This document shows, one piece after another, positions 16,838 through 26,708 of a stretch of DNA of 64,000 nucleotides. This DNA is from Oenococcus sp. UCMA 16435 (GTDB lineage: Bacteria > Bacillota > Bacilli > Lactobacillales > Lactobacillaceae), in NCBI GenBank assembly GCA_004010835.2, contig CP030868.2, forward strand, positions 1 to 64,000. The letters are read 5' to 3'. Both the position numbers and the translations under genes were made by a program. The notes beneath the pieces were generated by a model that made no database searches, was not told the DNA's origin, and saw nothing but the letters and a program-made list of their open reading frames with translations. Each line of letters starts with the position of its first letter. The first letter of the stretch is position 1.

Positions 16838-17608
16838 GTGACAACTTTAGAGATCAAAAATTTACATGTCCAAGCAGAGGGACAACACATTTTAAAGGGC
16901 GTTGATTTAACTATATCTACCGGTGAAATTCATGCTATTATGGGTCCGAACGGCACCGGAAAATCGACTTTGTCCGAAACGATTATGGGCAGAAGCGGAT
17001 ATCAAGTGACCGAAGGCGACATTTTATTGGATGGCGAAAGTATTTTAGACTGGACAGTCGATAAACGTGCTCGGCACGGTCTGTTCCTCGCGATGCAGTA
17101 TCCTCAAGAAATACCCGGAATTACGAATATGGAATTTATTCGAGCAGCGGTTAATGCTGGTCGGCCAAAAGAACAGGCAATTAAGGTTCGTGATTTTCTT
17201 CAACAGCTGGATGAGAAAATGGCTTTGTTAAAAATACCGGAAGAAATGGCTGAGAGGTATTTAAACGAAGGTTTTTCCGGTGGCGAGAAAAAACGTAACG
17301 AAATATTGCAACTTTTGATGCTGAAACCTCATTTTGCAATTCTTGATGAGATTGATTCCGGTCTTGATATCGATGCGTTAACGATTGTCGCTAATGGGGT
17401 CAACTCTTTGCGCGGATCTACTTTTGGTTCTTTGATTATCACTCACTATCAGCGACTTTTAAAATACATTGTTCCTGATGTTGTCCATATTATGATGGGT
17501 GGACGTATTGTAAAAACGGGTGGTCCTGAGTTGGCAGCCGAACTAGAAAAAACCGGATATGAGGGTCTCGCAAAGACTCTTGGCTTAGAGACTGCTGCCG
17601 ATGATTAA
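16838..17608 (+). CDS. sufC: Fe-S assembly ATPase SufC
   Basis: A 256-residue ABC-type ATPase that partners SufB and SufD in the cluster-building scaffold. Walker A is GPNGTGKST (about residues 36-44), the signature FSGGEKKR lies near 148, Walker B is FAILDEIDSGLD near 168, and the H-loop ITHY is near 202. GTG start with GAAGGTGAG eight bases ahead. Its first 20 codons belong to the duplicated unit. First gene of sufCDSBU; sufD overlaps its end by eight bases. Confidence 0.97.
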   Translation: MTTLEIKNLHVQAEGQHILKGVDLTISTGEIHAIMGPNGTGKSTLSETIMGRSGYQVTEGDILLDGESILDWTVDKRARHGLFLAMQYPQEIPGITNMEFIRAAVNAGRPKEQAIKVRDFLQQLDEKMALLKIPEEMAERYLNEGFSGGEKKRNEILQLLMLKPHFAILDEIDSGLDIDALTIVANGVNSLRGSTFGSLIITHYQRLLKYIVPDVVHIMMGGRIVKTGGPELAAELEKTGYEGLAKTLGLETAADD

Positions 17609-18881
17609 AACGAGACATTCTGAATTTTTTAAACGCCAATTGGATAATTTATCAGATCTTCACGAAGTTGAATGGTTGACCGAGAATCGTAAAAAAGCTT
17701 TTTCTCTGAGCCGAGACTTGAATTGGCCGGATTATCCACGAGTTTTAAAGACGACTTTTCAAGCAATTTCAGCGCCATCAAGATGGTCAATCGAAGAAGA
17801 AAAATATTTTTTTACTGAAAAATCACAAATTAGGATCGAACAGCTTAATTTATCCAGTTTAAAGATTTATCTTTCTTCAAAGCTTCAAAAACTTGGCGTC
17901 ATTGTGATGGATCTTTTCGAAGCGGCAGAAAAGAAACCTGACTTGGTCCAGAAGTATTTGCAAAATGATCCGGATAATCGTTTGCTGGCCATGCACCAAG
18001 CTTATTGGAATTGTGGATTATTGATTTATTTGCCAAACGATCTTCATTTAAAACAGCCAATTGAAATTTCTTTAATTGTAGATGATTATGCTTCGGCGAT
18101 TGAACAGCATATTTTATTTATTGCTGGAAGCAACGTAAAGGCAACAGTTGTCCAAACGACAAAGTCTTCAGCTGATTTGAACAAAGTTCAGCTTAATTCT
18201 GTTTTTGATTTGATTGCCGGTCCGGGAAGCCATCTTGATTGTTTTGCGGTCGACCAATTGAATCATTCCCGGATTAGCTATTTTAATCGTTTTAGTCGTC
18301 TTGGAACAGATGCACAAGTCAATTGGCTTTTGGCCGAAATGAATTTGAATAATTTAGTCGGTGAATGTTCAGCAATTTTAAACGGCAATGGTTCACAAGC
18401 AAATTTAAGAGTTGTTAGTTTAGCCGATCGAGAACAAAAACAGGCTTTAATGACAAAATTAACTCACATCGGTCAACATACAACTGGGAATATTAATCAA
18501 CGCGGGGTAATTCTTCAAAGGGGCCGTTTGATTTATAACGCTGTCGGCAAAATTGTTAAGGGTGCCCATGGTGCAAATTCGGAACAGACCAGTCGAATTT
18601 TATTATTGTCTCCCACTGCGACAGGTGATGCCAATCCAATTCTTTTAATTGATGAAAATGATGTCGAGGCCGGCCACGCTGCAAGTATTGGTCGAGTTAG
18701 TCCCGAGCAGCTTTATTATTTAATGAGCCGAGGCTTGACAGTTGATAGGGCTCGCCAACTACTTGTTAAAGGCTTTTTCGATGATCTGTTGGATCGTTTG
18801 CCGATTAATGATTTAAGAGTTGAATTGGATCAGGCATTAGAAAGGAGATTGTTAACGAATGCCAAAAAATCAATTTCGTGA
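17601..18881 (+). CDS. sufD: Fe-S assembly protein SufD
   Basis: A 426-residue scaffold subunit with the right-handed beta-helix fold of the SufB/SufD family; the conserved C-terminal segment around AHGANSEQTSRILL and [15 protein letters not shown] is visible near residues 315-380. It forms the SufBC2D complex. Start overlaps sufC; the gene is normal in length. The resemblance to SufB is clear at the C-terminus, but the gene order and the lower conservation mark it as SufD. Confidence 0.93.
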   Translation: MIKTRHSEFFKRQLDNLSDLHEVEWLTENRKKAFSLSRDLNWPDYPRVLKTTFQAISAPSRWSIEEEKYFFTEKSQIRIEQLNLSSLKIYLSSKLQKLGVIVMDLFEAAEKKPDLVQKYLQNDPDNRLLAMHQAYWNCGLLIYLPNDLHLKQPIEISLIVDDYASAIEQHILFIAGSNVKATVVQTTKSSADLNKVQLNSVFDLIAGPGSHLDCFAVDQLNHSRISYFNRFSRLGTDAQVNWLLAEMNLNNLVGECSAILNGNGSQANLRVVSLADREQKQALMTKLTHIGQHTTGNINQRGVILQRGRLIYNAVGKIVKGAHGANSEQTSRILLLSPTATGDANPILLIDENDVEAGHAASIGRVSPEQLYYLMSRGLTVDRARQLLVKGFFDDLLDRLPINDLRVELDQALERRLLTNAKKSIS

Positions 18882-20112
18882 TGACTTTCCTATTTTGAAT
18901 AACATAAAAATGAATGATGAACCTTTGACCTATCTGGACAATGCTGCAACGAGCCAAAAACCTCAACTTGTGATTGATAGAATTAGCAAATATTATGCCT
19001 ATGAAAATGCTAATATTCACCGGGCAACACATACTTTGGCTTTAAAAGCAACTGACGATTACGAACAGGTCCGTGATCAGGTTCAACATTTTATTAATGC
19101 AGAATCCCGTGATGAGATAATTTTTACCCGCAGCACGACTGAAGGCCTAAACTGGTTGGCTCAACGGTGGGGCGAGGCAAAACTGAAACCGGGAGATGAA
19201 ATTGTTCTTTCAATTTTAGAACATCATAGTAATCTTGTCCCCTGGCAGCAGGTAGCCAAAAAAACGGGTGCCCGCTTACATTTTTTAGATTTTAATCGAG
19301 AAGGTGTTATCGATTTAAATTCTGCTAAAGAGATAATTAATTCAAAAACAAAAATTGTTAGTATTACCCAGGTTTCCAATGTGCTTGGCAGCATTCAGCC
19401 GATTAAAGAGTTGGCAATCATGGCGCACAGCGTTGGTGCAGTTATGATTGTCGATGCTGCTCAGAGTGTTCCCCATTTTGCGATTGATGTCCAAAATCTG
19501 GATTGTGATTTTTTGGCTTTTTCTGCCCATAAAATGTTGGGACCAACAGGAGTTGGCGTTTTATACGGAAAAAACGAACTATTAAATCAAATGGACCCTG
19601 AGTTTTTTGGTGGCGAGATGATTGAAGAGGTTAGCAAAACTAAAGCAAGCTTCAAAACCGGAGCTTTGCGTTTTGAAGCTGGCACGCAAAATATTGCCGG
19701 CGTAATTGGCTTTGGCGCAGCTCTAACATATTTACAGAAAGTTGGTTTTGATAAAATTACCGCACAGGATAAATCTTTGATGGAAGCTGCCATGTCCGGC
19801 TTGCAAAATAGCCGGAAGGTAAAGATTTATGGATCTGTTGATCCGGCCAATCACACTGGAATCATCTCTTTTAACGTTGATAAGATTCATCCTCATGATG
19901 TTTCGACAGTCTTTGATCTAGACGGTGTTGCGATTCGAGCGGGCCATCATTGTGCCGAACCTTTAATGGATCGTTTGGGCGTTTCGGCGACCTGTCGGGC
20001 AAGCTTTTATTTTTATAACAATTTAGATGATGTTGAAAGATTTTTAATTGCTTTAAAAGACACCGAAGATTTTTTTAATCGTCATCCTTCAAAGGAGTCT
20101 TCAAATGGCTAA
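18859..20112 (+). CDS. sufS: Cysteine desulfurase SufS
   Basis: A 417-residue PLP-dependent class V enzyme that takes sulfur from cysteine for cluster assembly. The PLP lysine is in [11 protein letters not shown] near 228, the catalytic cysteine in GHHCAEPLM near 367, and EHHSNLVPW near 122 is typical of the SufS group. AAAGGAG lies upstream of the ATG, inside the end of sufD (23-base overlap). Together with SufU it forms the sulfur-transfer pair. Confidence 0.96.
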   Translation: MPKNQFRDDFPILNNIKMNDEPLTYLDNAATSQKPQLVIDRISKYYAYENANIHRATHTLALKATDDYEQVRDQVQHFINAESRDEIIFTRSTTEGLNWLAQRWGEAKLKPGDEIVLSILEHHSNLVPWQQVAKKTGARLHFLDFNREGVIDLNSAKEIINSKTKIVSITQVSNVLGSIQPIKELAIMAHSVGAVMIVDAAQSVPHFAIDVQNLDCDFLAFSAHKMLGPTGVGVLYGKNELLNQMDPEFFGGEMIEEVSKTKASFKTGALRFEAGTQNIAGVIGFGAALTYLQKVGFDKITAQDKSLMEAAMSGLQNSRKVKIYGSVDPANHTGIISFNVDKIHPHDVSTVFDLDGVAIRAGHHCAEPLMDRLGVSATCRASFYFYNNLDDVERFLIALKDTEDFFNRHPSKESSNG

Positions 20113-21493
20113 TACAGTACAAAGATCCGGCACAGAATTTCATGATCAGTTCAAACCGATATACTCTACTGGAATCGGTCTTAATGAAAAGGTTGTTCGC
20201 GAAATTTCGGCTGCCAAACACGAACCGGATTGGATGCTTGATTATCGTTTAAAATCATTAGCAATTTATAATAAAATGCCGATGCCTGATTTTGGACCTG
20301 ACTTAAGCAGCCTGCAACTTGATCGTTTACATTATTTCCAACGTGCGACTGACAAAAAGTATCGTAATTGGGACGATGTGCCCAAGACTATTAAAAACAC
20401 TTTTGATCGTTTGGGCGTTCCCGAGGCAGAAAGACAGTACCTGGCAGGCTCGAGTGCCCAATATGAGTCGGAAGTCGTTTATCACAATATTAAAGATCAA
20501 TTTGCCAAACAGGGAATTATTTTTACCGATACAGATACGGCCTTACAGAAATATCCGGAATTATTTAAAAAATGGTTTGGTAAATTAGTTAGCCCGGCAA
20601 CAAATAAATTTTCGGCATTGAATGGAGCCGTTTGGTCTGGTGGAGCTTTTATTTATGTTCCAAAGGGTGTTCGCGTTAAAACACCAATGCAGTCTTATTT
20701 TCGAATTAATGAAATTAATACTGGACAATTCGAACGAACTTTAATTATTGTTGACGAAGGCGCCAGCGTGAACTATGTGGAGGGTTGCACAGCTCCACGC
20801 TATGATTCCGATAGTCTTCATGCGGCAGTCGTGGAAGTAAACGTCCAGAGGGATGCTTATTGCCGCTATACAACGATTCAAAACTGGTCGACTAATGTTT
20901 ACAGTATGGAAACAAAAAAGGCTTCAGCAGCTGAAAATGCGACGATGGAGTGGGTTGACGGTAACCTAGGCTCAAAAATTACGATGAAATATCCGTCTGT
21001 TTATTTAAACGGCCCGGGAGCAAGAGGAACGATGCTGTCAATTGCAGTTGCTGGCGCAAACATGGATCAGGATACTGGAGCCCGAATGATTCACAATGCT
21101 CCGAATACTTCTTCAAGTATTGTTTCAAAATCAATTTCCAAAGATGGCGGAGCAGTCGACTATCGTGGCACGGTCCGTTTTGGCGAACACTCCCAGGGCT
21201 CAAAAGCTCATGTCGAATGTGACACAATTATTATGGATGATAAGTCATCTTCCGATACGATTCCGATTAACGAAATTCATAATGGCCAAATCAGCATGGA
21301 ACATGAAGCCCGTGTTTCAAAAATATCGGAGGAACAGCTCTATTATTTAATGAGTCGCGGAATTTCTGAAGCAACAGCTACTCAAATGATTATTATGGGT
21401 TTTATTGAACCCTTTACCAAACAACTGCCAATGGAGTATGCGGTTGAGCTTAATCGTCTGATAGAATTTCAGATGGCAGGTTCAATCGGTTAG
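20105..21493 (+). CDS. sufB: Fe-S assembly scaffold SufB
   Basis: A 462-residue scaffold subunit. Family marks include [15 protein letters not shown] near 185, VEGCTAP near 222 with a conserved Cys, and [17 protein letters not shown] in the C-terminal third. The ATG overlaps the sufS stop by eight bases with AAAGGAG ahead. In many lactobacilli sufU precedes sufB; here the order is sufB then sufU. Confidence 0.96.
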
Positions 21494-21502
21494 GAGACTT
21501 TC

Positions 21503-21946
21503 GTGGGATTAGAAGGATTAAATCAGTTATACCGCCAAGTTATTTTAGACGCTGCGGTTAATCAAAGATATCACGGGAAGTTATTAAACCCAACGGCGGT
21601 GCAGCTTGCTCATAATCCGAATTGTGGCGATGTTATAGAGCTCCAGATTAAAGTTTCTGATAAGCGAATTACCGAAATCGCTTTTCAAGGACAAGGCTGT
21701 ACAATTAGTCAGGCTTCAGCGAGCATTCTCGCTGATTTGGCGCTCCATCATTCACTTGAAAACGTTAAAACAAAAATTTCCCAATTTCAAAGCATGATTA
21801 CTGGAAAAGAAATCGGGGAAATCGATCAGCTTGGTGATGCTTCGGTTTTTTCTAAAATAAGTCAATTTCCAACTCGTGTGAAATGCGCCGGTTTGGCTTG
21901 GGATGCCTTAGAACAAATACTAAAAAATAATCAATTTGATCAGTAG
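21503..21946 (+). CDS. sufU: Sulfur-transfer protein SufU
   Basis: A 147-residue zinc protein that accepts persulfide sulfur from SufS. The three conserved cysteines are seen in NPNCGD, GQGCTIS and RVKCAGLAW, with the Asp of the first motif completing the site. GTG start with TAGGAG ahead, nine bases after sufB. Last gene of the suf run, followed directly by a terminator. Confidence 0.95.
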   Translation: MGLEGLNQLYRQVILDAAVNQRYHGKLLNPTAVQLAHNPNCGDVIELQIKVSDKRITEIAFQGQGCTISQASASILADLALHHSLENVKTKISQFQSMITGKEIGEIDQLGDASVFSKISQFPTRVKCAGLAWDALEQILKNNQFDQ

Positions 21947-21948
21947 AA

Positions 21949-21977
21949 AAAAAGGAGGAATAATTAACCTCCTTTTT
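21949..21977 (+). terminator. Terminator of the suf operon
   Basis: AAAAAGGAGG pairs with CCTCCTTTTT around a nine-base loop, three bases after the sufU stop. Its T run leads directly into the -10-like TATTAT of the next gene. Confidence 0.85.
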
Positions 21978-21990
21978 GTATTATTAAGCT

Positions 21991-22302
21991 ATGTCTTTAA
22001 AAGACAAGATCAACAATTGGGTCGAAAAAAGAAATGCTGAGGATGAACTTGAGGATCGTTTAAAAAAACGAAAGGCGGTTGAAAGACAGTATGCCAAGGA
22101 CCATCCGACGCAAATAACTCCGGTACAACCAGAATATAAACAAGAATTTAAATTAACTCATAATGGTAAGTTCGAACTTGGTTCAGACGGAAAACTAACA
22201 AGTAAAGGAAGAACCAAAAGACTAAAATTTCGCTTAAACATCGCTATTTTAGTATTTGCAATTTTGATTGTCCTTTTGTATCTATATTTTATTTTTTTAT
22301 AA
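21991..22302 (+). CDS. Small protein with C-terminal membrane anchor
   Basis: A 103-residue protein of unknown function. Residues 1-75 are highly charged and probably helical (many Lys, Glu, Arg); residues 80-103 form one hydrophobic segment (LNIAILVFAILIVLLYLYF). It is therefore a tail-anchored protein with its body in the cytoplasm. There is no ribosome binding site; TATTAT (21979-21984) ends seven bases before the ATG, so a leaderless message is likely. mtn follows 12 bases later. Confidence 0.75.
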   Translation: MSLKDKINNWVEKRNAEDELEDRLKKRKAVERQYAKDHPTQITPVQPEYKQEFKLTHNGKFELGSDGKLTSKGRTKRLKFRLNIAILVFAILIVLLYLYFIFL

Positions 22303-22314
22303 GGAGCTCTATAA

Positions 22315-22989
22315 ATGAAGATTGGAATAATTACGCCAATGGAACAGGAAAAGCGCCAATTATTGGCTGCTTTGGATAATATTCAAACAAAAAAAATTGC
22401 CGGACAGAATTTTTCCGAAGGACAAATTTATGGCAAAGATGTTATTTTGACGGAGTCCGGGATTGGCAAAGTTCAAGCTGCGATGGCAACTGGTGTTCTT
22501 TTGGACCGCTATAAACCTGATTTTGTTGTGAATACCGGGTCTGCCGGTGCTTTAGCTGGTGGATTGCATATTGGGGATCAAGTAATCGCTAGTAAATTGG
22601 CTCACCATGATGTTTACAATACTAAATTCGAGGGTTCTGTTGGTTATGTACCTGAAAAACCACGTTTTTTTGAATCTAATCTTCAGTTGGTAAAGGATTT
22701 TCAGAAGGTTAATCCGGATGCTAAGACTGGCTTGATTGTTACAGGTGATTCTTTTGTTATGGGTAGTATGAAGAATACAATTATGAAAAATTTTCCTGAT
22801 GCCCTGGCTGTTGAAATGGAGGGTGCGGCCGTTGCCCAAGTAGCTTATGATTTTGAAATACCTTTTGTTATTCTAAGAGCGATTTCTGATGCTGCCGATG
22901 ACCAGGCGGCCATTAGTTTTGATGAATTTCTTATTCAAGCTGGTGAAAAGTCGGCCAAGTTGCTTTTAAACTTTATTCAGTCGATTTAA
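22315..22989 (+). CDS. mtn: 5'-methylthioadenosine/S-adenosylhomocysteine nucleosidase
   Basis: A 224-residue enzyme that removes adenine from MTA, SAH and 5'-deoxyadenosine. It starts MKIGIITPMEQE, with the catalytic Glu pattern, NTGSAGALAG near 75 and the VEMEGAAVAQVAY segment near 165 where Glu binds the ribose; the catalytic Asp is in RAISDAAD. AAGGAG precedes the ATG. Radical SAM enzymes such as NrdG generate 5'-deoxyadenosine, which this family clears. Confidence 0.95.
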   Translation: MKIGIITPMEQEKRQLLAALDNIQTKKIAGQNFSEGQIYGKDVILTESGIGKVQAAMATGVLLDRYKPDFVVNTGSAGALAGGLHIGDQVIASKLAHHDVYNTKFEGSVGYVPEKPRFFESNLQLVKDFQKVNPDAKTGLIVTGDSFVMGSMKNTIMKNFPDALAVEMEGAAVAQVAYDFEIPFVILRAISDAADDQAAISFDEFLIQAGEKSAKLLLNFIQSI

Positions 22990-22991
22990 TT

Positions 22992-23021
22992 TTGATAGCC
23001 AAGTACTTTGCTTGATATAAT
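22992..23021 (+). promoter_or_regulatory. Promoter of the DUF1831 gene (leaderless)
   Basis: TTGATA (22992-22997) and a perfect TATAAT (23016-23021) are 18 bp apart. The expected start point, seven bases after the -10 box, is the A of the ATG at 23028. This is the cleanest case of the leaderless arrangement in the window. Confidence 0.7.
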
Positions 23022-23027
23022 TTAAAC

Positions 23028-23369
23028 ATGGCGTTTGAAAATACAATTTTAGTAAAAGGTGATCAGGAATATCGAATAAGCCCTGAAATAAAAGCTTTTA
23101 CTCTTCGGGATCTTGGTTTTGTTTTAAATAATGCTGGAGCTTTTGTCCAAACAGACATGCTAGAACCGGAAAAAGGTTACTCTGCTTCGAGAAAATTAAA
23201 AATAACTTTTGCTAAGGACTTGACTGCTTTTAAGGTTTCTTTGCTCAGTGGAAACGAGGCAATTAATATTGACATATTTGCAAATCCTAAAGACAAAGCC
23301 TTAGTGGAACAATATCGTTTTTTTATGCAACAATTAATTGACCGAAAGGTTCTCCAAACAATTAGCTAA
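23028..23369 (+). CDS. DUF1831 family protein
   Basis: A 113-residue soluble protein matching the DUF1831 family, found in lactobacilli near desulfurase and recD2 genes. No catalytic motif is visible and the function is unknown. The message should begin at the ATG itself (see the promoter entry), as no ribosome binding site exists. Confidence 0.75.
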   Translation: MAFENTILVKGDQEYRISPEIKAFTLRDLGFVLNNAGAFVQTDMLEPEKGYSASRKLKITFAKDLTAFKVSLLSGNEAINIDIFANPKDKALVEQYRFFMQQLIDRKVLQTIS

Positions 23370-23439
23370 TTGTTTTTTAATATTCAAATCTTAATTAAGC
23401 GCCGTATGACGCTATTTATTTTGAGTTAAACTGATTGAG

Positions 23440-25740
23440 GTGGCGCAATTAGTAGCAAGCATAAAAAGATCTTTTTTTAAAAACAGTGGTAATAATTACG
23501 CCGTTTTTTTGGCGAAAGTATCTAATGACGATTTTGATTGGGAAGAAACAGAAATTACTCTTACAGGTGAAATTGCCGATTTAAAGGTTGGCGAGTCTTA
23601 TGAATTTTCGGGACAACTGACTGTACATCCGAAATATGGAAAACAGTTTAATGTTTCTGATTATCAAACCGTTCTGCCGGACGATAATGACGGATTAATA
23701 GATTTTTTAAGTTCTGATCTTTTTGAGGGAGTAGGGAGAAAAACAGCTGAAAAAATCGTTGATAATTTCGGCGGCGAATCTCTTGATACTATTGTTAATG
23801 CTCCTGACCAAGTAAAATCTCTCGGTTTGAAGAAAAAACAAATTGAAAATATACGAACCGTTCTTTTAAGCAATAAAGAGAAAACCAAAGCGATTGCACA
23901 AAGCAGTCAATATGGTCTTAATCAATCTTTAATCGAGCGTTTGTTTGATCAATTTGGTTCCGATTTTACAAATCTTTTGTCAGAAAATCCATATCAGTTG
24001 ATCGGGCAGGTTGATGGATTTACTTTTCAAGATGCTCAGCAGATTGCCAGATTCAATAATTTGAACAATCAAAAAGATCAGATTGACGGAGCGATTATTT
24101 TTAGTTTGCTGACAGCAGCTCAAGAAAGTGGTGATACTTATTTAAGCAAAGATCAAATTATTATTGCTGTTTCAAAGCTTTTGGAAAGTGGACCCGGCTT
24201 CTTTGACCAGGAAATTTTTACTGAAATTGAAAGTTTGCAGAGTGGCAGCAAATTGATTATTTCCGAAAATCGTATTTCTCTATCTGAATATTATCGTTTG
24301 GAAGAATCGGTTATTGATGATTTAAAACGTATTTCAAAAAACACCCAGCGTTCCTTCACTGGAAAGCTAAAACTTTCCAGCAAATCTTTACTTGATGATA
24401 AACAGAAAAAGGCTGTGGAATCGGTTTTCAAAAATCAGATAACAATTCTGACTGGAGGACCGGGAACCGGCAAAACTACTGTTATCAAAACTGTCATTCA
24501 GCAATGGGAAAGATCGGCTGATAATGCTAATTCGGAAAAAAATTTCAATCAGACAAAAAAATTGGTTTTATTGGCTGCTCCCACTGGTCGCGCTGCGGCC
24601 CGTATTACAGAAGTGACTGGCCGGCAGGCCGTTACGATTCATCACTTGCTTGGAGCAACTTCCGATGGATACTTTGATTTTGATGAAAATAATCAATTAC
24701 AGGCCGGACTGATTGTAATCGATGAAATGTCGATGGTTGATTTACAACTTTTTCAACATTTTTTAAGAGCACTACCCAACGGTTGTCGTTTATTGCTGGT
24801 TGGTGATAAAGATCAGCTTCCATCTGTTGGCGCCGGGCAAATTTTGACCGATTTAATTCTTAGCGATCAATTTAAAACAATTGAGTTGCAGATTAATCAT
24901 CGACAGACAAAAGGATCTGGGATTGATCTTTTATCGCAAGATTTAAAACGGGGAATTGTCGATCAAAAAATGTTTGAAAATGGTAATGACATCTCTTTCT
25001 TTTCACTTGAAGAATATCAATTGGAAAAAGGAATCAGTCGAATTTTGGCTGCAGCAATGCGTTTTGGAATTAAAAAGGAGGATTTACAAATCATCACTCC
25101 GACTAATCGGCTTGTTGAACTGTTGAACCAACTGGCGCGGCCATATTTAATTGATCGGGATATTCAAATTGATGATTTGTCGACTGCTTTTTTGGCTGGG
25201 GATCGGGTTATGCAACAAGAGAACAATCCAGAGAAAAGTGTTAACAATGGCGATATTGGCTATGTGCTTGCGGCTCATTTGACCGGGCCACTCCGTTCAC
25301 GTTTTCTATCGGTCGATTTTTTTGGCAATACGGTCATGTACAAAGAAAACGAAATTAATCAGTTGCGGCTTAGTTATGCATCAACGGTCCATAAGGCTCA
25401 AGGCAGTGAATTTAGAAACGTTATTTTTGTTTTAACGAGTACTTTCAATAATTTTGTGACGAGAAATCTGGTTTACACCGGTGTTACGCGTGCTGAGAAA
25501 TCGTTGATTTTAATCGGCAGCCAAAAAGCTTTTACCGATGCAATCAATAATCCGACCCCTTTACGACAAACGAATCTAGTAAAATTACTAAACGGTGTCG
25601 ATAATCCTGTAACACTAACGACCAAAAAAGAGACAGATAAGTCTCCCGATTATGTTTTGAGCAAAGAATTGATTGAAAATAATCAGATCGATCCAATGAT
25701 TGGGATGAGTGGAATCAAACCAAGCGACTTTATTAAATAA
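23440..25740 (+). CDS. recD2: RecD2-type DNA helicase
   Basis: A 766-residue superfamily 1B 5'-3' helicase involved in replication-fork and repair work outside RecBCD. Helix-hairpin-helix repeats lie around residues 85-190; Walker A is GGPGTGKTT near 343, Walker B is VIDEMSM near 427, followed by GDKDQLPSVGAG. The C-terminal YASTVHKAQGSEF and YTGVTRAE motifs complete the motor. Start is GTG, with -10-like TAAACT ending eight bases ahead and no clear ribosome site. The SGNH esterase gene follows after two bases. Confidence 0.94.
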   Translation: MAQLVASIKRSFFKNSGNNYAVFLAKVSNDDFDWEETEITLTGEIADLKVGESYEFSGQLTVHPKYGKQFNVSDYQTVLPDDNDGLIDFLSSDLFEGVGRKTAEKIVDNFGGESLDTIVNAPDQVKSLGLKKKQIENIRTVLLSNKEKTKAIAQSSQYGLNQSLIERLFDQFGSDFTNLLSENPYQLIGQVDGFTFQDAQQIARFNNLNNQKDQIDGAIIFSLLTAAQESGDTYLSKDQIIIAVSKLLESGPGFFDQEIFTEIESLQSGSKLIISENRISLSEYYRLEESVIDDLKRISKNTQRSFTGKLKLSSKSLLDDKQKKAVESVFKNQITILTGGPGTGKTTVIKTVIQQWERSADNANSEKNFNQTKKLVLLAAPTGRAAARITEVTGRQAVTIHHLLGATSDGYFDFDENNQLQAGLIVIDEMSMVDLQLFQHFLRALPNGCRLLLVGDKDQLPSVGAGQILTDLILSDQFKTIELQINHRQTKGSGIDLLSQDLKRGIVDQKMFENGNDISFFSLEEYQLEKGISRILAAAMRFGIKKEDLQIITPTNRLVELLNQLARPYLIDRDIQIDDLSTAFLAGDRVMQQENNPEKSVNNGDIGYVLAAHLTGPLRSRFLSVDFFGNTVMYKENEINQLRLSYASTVHKAQGSEFRNVIFVLTSTFNNFVTRNLVYTGVTRAEKSLILIGSQKAFTDAINNPTPLRQTNLVKLLNGVDNPVTLTTKKETDKSPDYVLSKELIENNQIDPMIGMSGIKPSDFIK

Positions 25741-25742
25741 TT

Positions 25743-26708
25743 ATGAATACTTTTCCTTTAACAATTAAATCAAATGCCTTTTTTGGCAGCTGGATCGAGA
25801 ATTCGGCAAATAAACAAATTTTTTCAACAAATCTTGGTGCTGAAATTTGGTTAAAAAGTAACCACTGTTCAAAAATTATCTTTGATTGGCCGAATAAGAC
25901 TTTAGGCAAAGATCGATCAAGAATTCTTATTTCAATTGATGGAGACGATTTTTACTCGCAGACTTTGTCTGATCATAGTATTCAAATTGATTTAAATCCT
26001 AATTCAGATCATTTAATTAGAATTATGACTCAAGCGATCACTTTTGTGAGAGCACAAAGTTGGAATCTTTCTGAATTTTTCCTTTTAAAAAAAATCAGTT
26101 TTGATGGTGAATTGTTTGGGGCGGTTCCCACTAGAAAAAGCTTGGTTTTTATTGGCGATTCGATTATTAATGGCCAAAAAGTTTTACCGGATAGTTTTGA
26201 TACTTCTGCTCACCGACCTGATAAAAGCTGGGCTTACTTGATTTCAGAAGAACTTGATTTTAACAATCTTAGAATTGCCTACGGTGGCACTGGAATAACC
26301 CAACGGGCTAATATTTATCCGCCGACTGCAATTGATTTTATTTGGAACTCAGCTTTAAATGTTTCCCGACCAATTGATTATTCGCAATCCTTAGCCGGAG
26401 TAATTGTTAATTTAGGGACAAACGATTGTTCTGCAAGCTCTGAAGAATTTTCTTTTTCTCTGAAAGCTTTGTTGCGTGAATTAAAAAAACGTTTTCATGA
26501 AACAAAAATTATTGTTATTGAACCTTTTAACGGCTGCTTTAAGGATGTTTTTCGTAGAGTCTTTAAGACTGAAAAACATATTTCTTTAATTGAAAATAAT
26601 CATTGGGATTTTGAAATAAGCGATCATGGCGTTCATTTGAGTGCTACTGGGCATCAACAAGCCGCCAAAACTCTTCTGCCACTTATTAAGGAAAGATTGA
26701 ATGCTTGA
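25743..26708 (+). CDS. SGNH/GDSL hydrolase with N-terminal jelly-roll (CE2-like)
   Basis: A 321-residue serine esterase. The catalytic blocks are FIGDSIING (Ser, near 139), the Gly of YGGTGI (near 181), NLGTNDC (Asn, near 226) and DHGVHLSATGH (Asp and His, near 301-304). About 115 residues before the first block look like the beta-sandwich domain of carbohydrate esterase family 2. There is no signal peptide, so it acts in the cytoplasm, perhaps deacetylating sugars. It overlaps rsmF by eight bases. Confidence 0.82.
   Translation: MNTFPLTIKSNAFFGSWIENSANKQIFSTNLGAEIWLKSNHCSKIIFDWPNKTLGKDRSRILISIDGDDFYSQTLSDHSIQIDLNPNSDHLIRIMTQAITFVRAQSWNLSEFFLLKKISFDGELFGAVPTRKSLVFIGDSIINGQKVLPDSFDTSAHRPDKSWAYLISEELDFNNLRIAYGGTGITQRANIYPPTAIDFIWNSALNVSRPIDYSQSLAGVIVNLGTNDCSASSEEFSFSLKALLRELKKRFHETKIIVIEPFNGCFKDVFRRVFKTEKHISLIENNHWDFEISDHGVHLSATGHQQAAKTLLPLIKERLNA

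Larger units (their letters stand above)
12837..16898. repeat. 4062-bp tandem duplication, copy 2
   Basis: The second unit begins with the C-terminal half of arcA fused to the start of sufC and ends where the intact sufC resumes. It contains complete second copies of the SufT-like gene, nrdD and nrdG with their promoter. Both flanking genes survive intact, arcA to the left and sufC to the right, so the duplication should cost the cell nothing but add gene dose. Confidence 0.95.

Noticed and set aside
23390-23425. Terminator hairpin after the DUF1831 gene
   Set aside because: Only a four- to five-base stem (AAGCG with CGCTA) and no T run; too weak to call.
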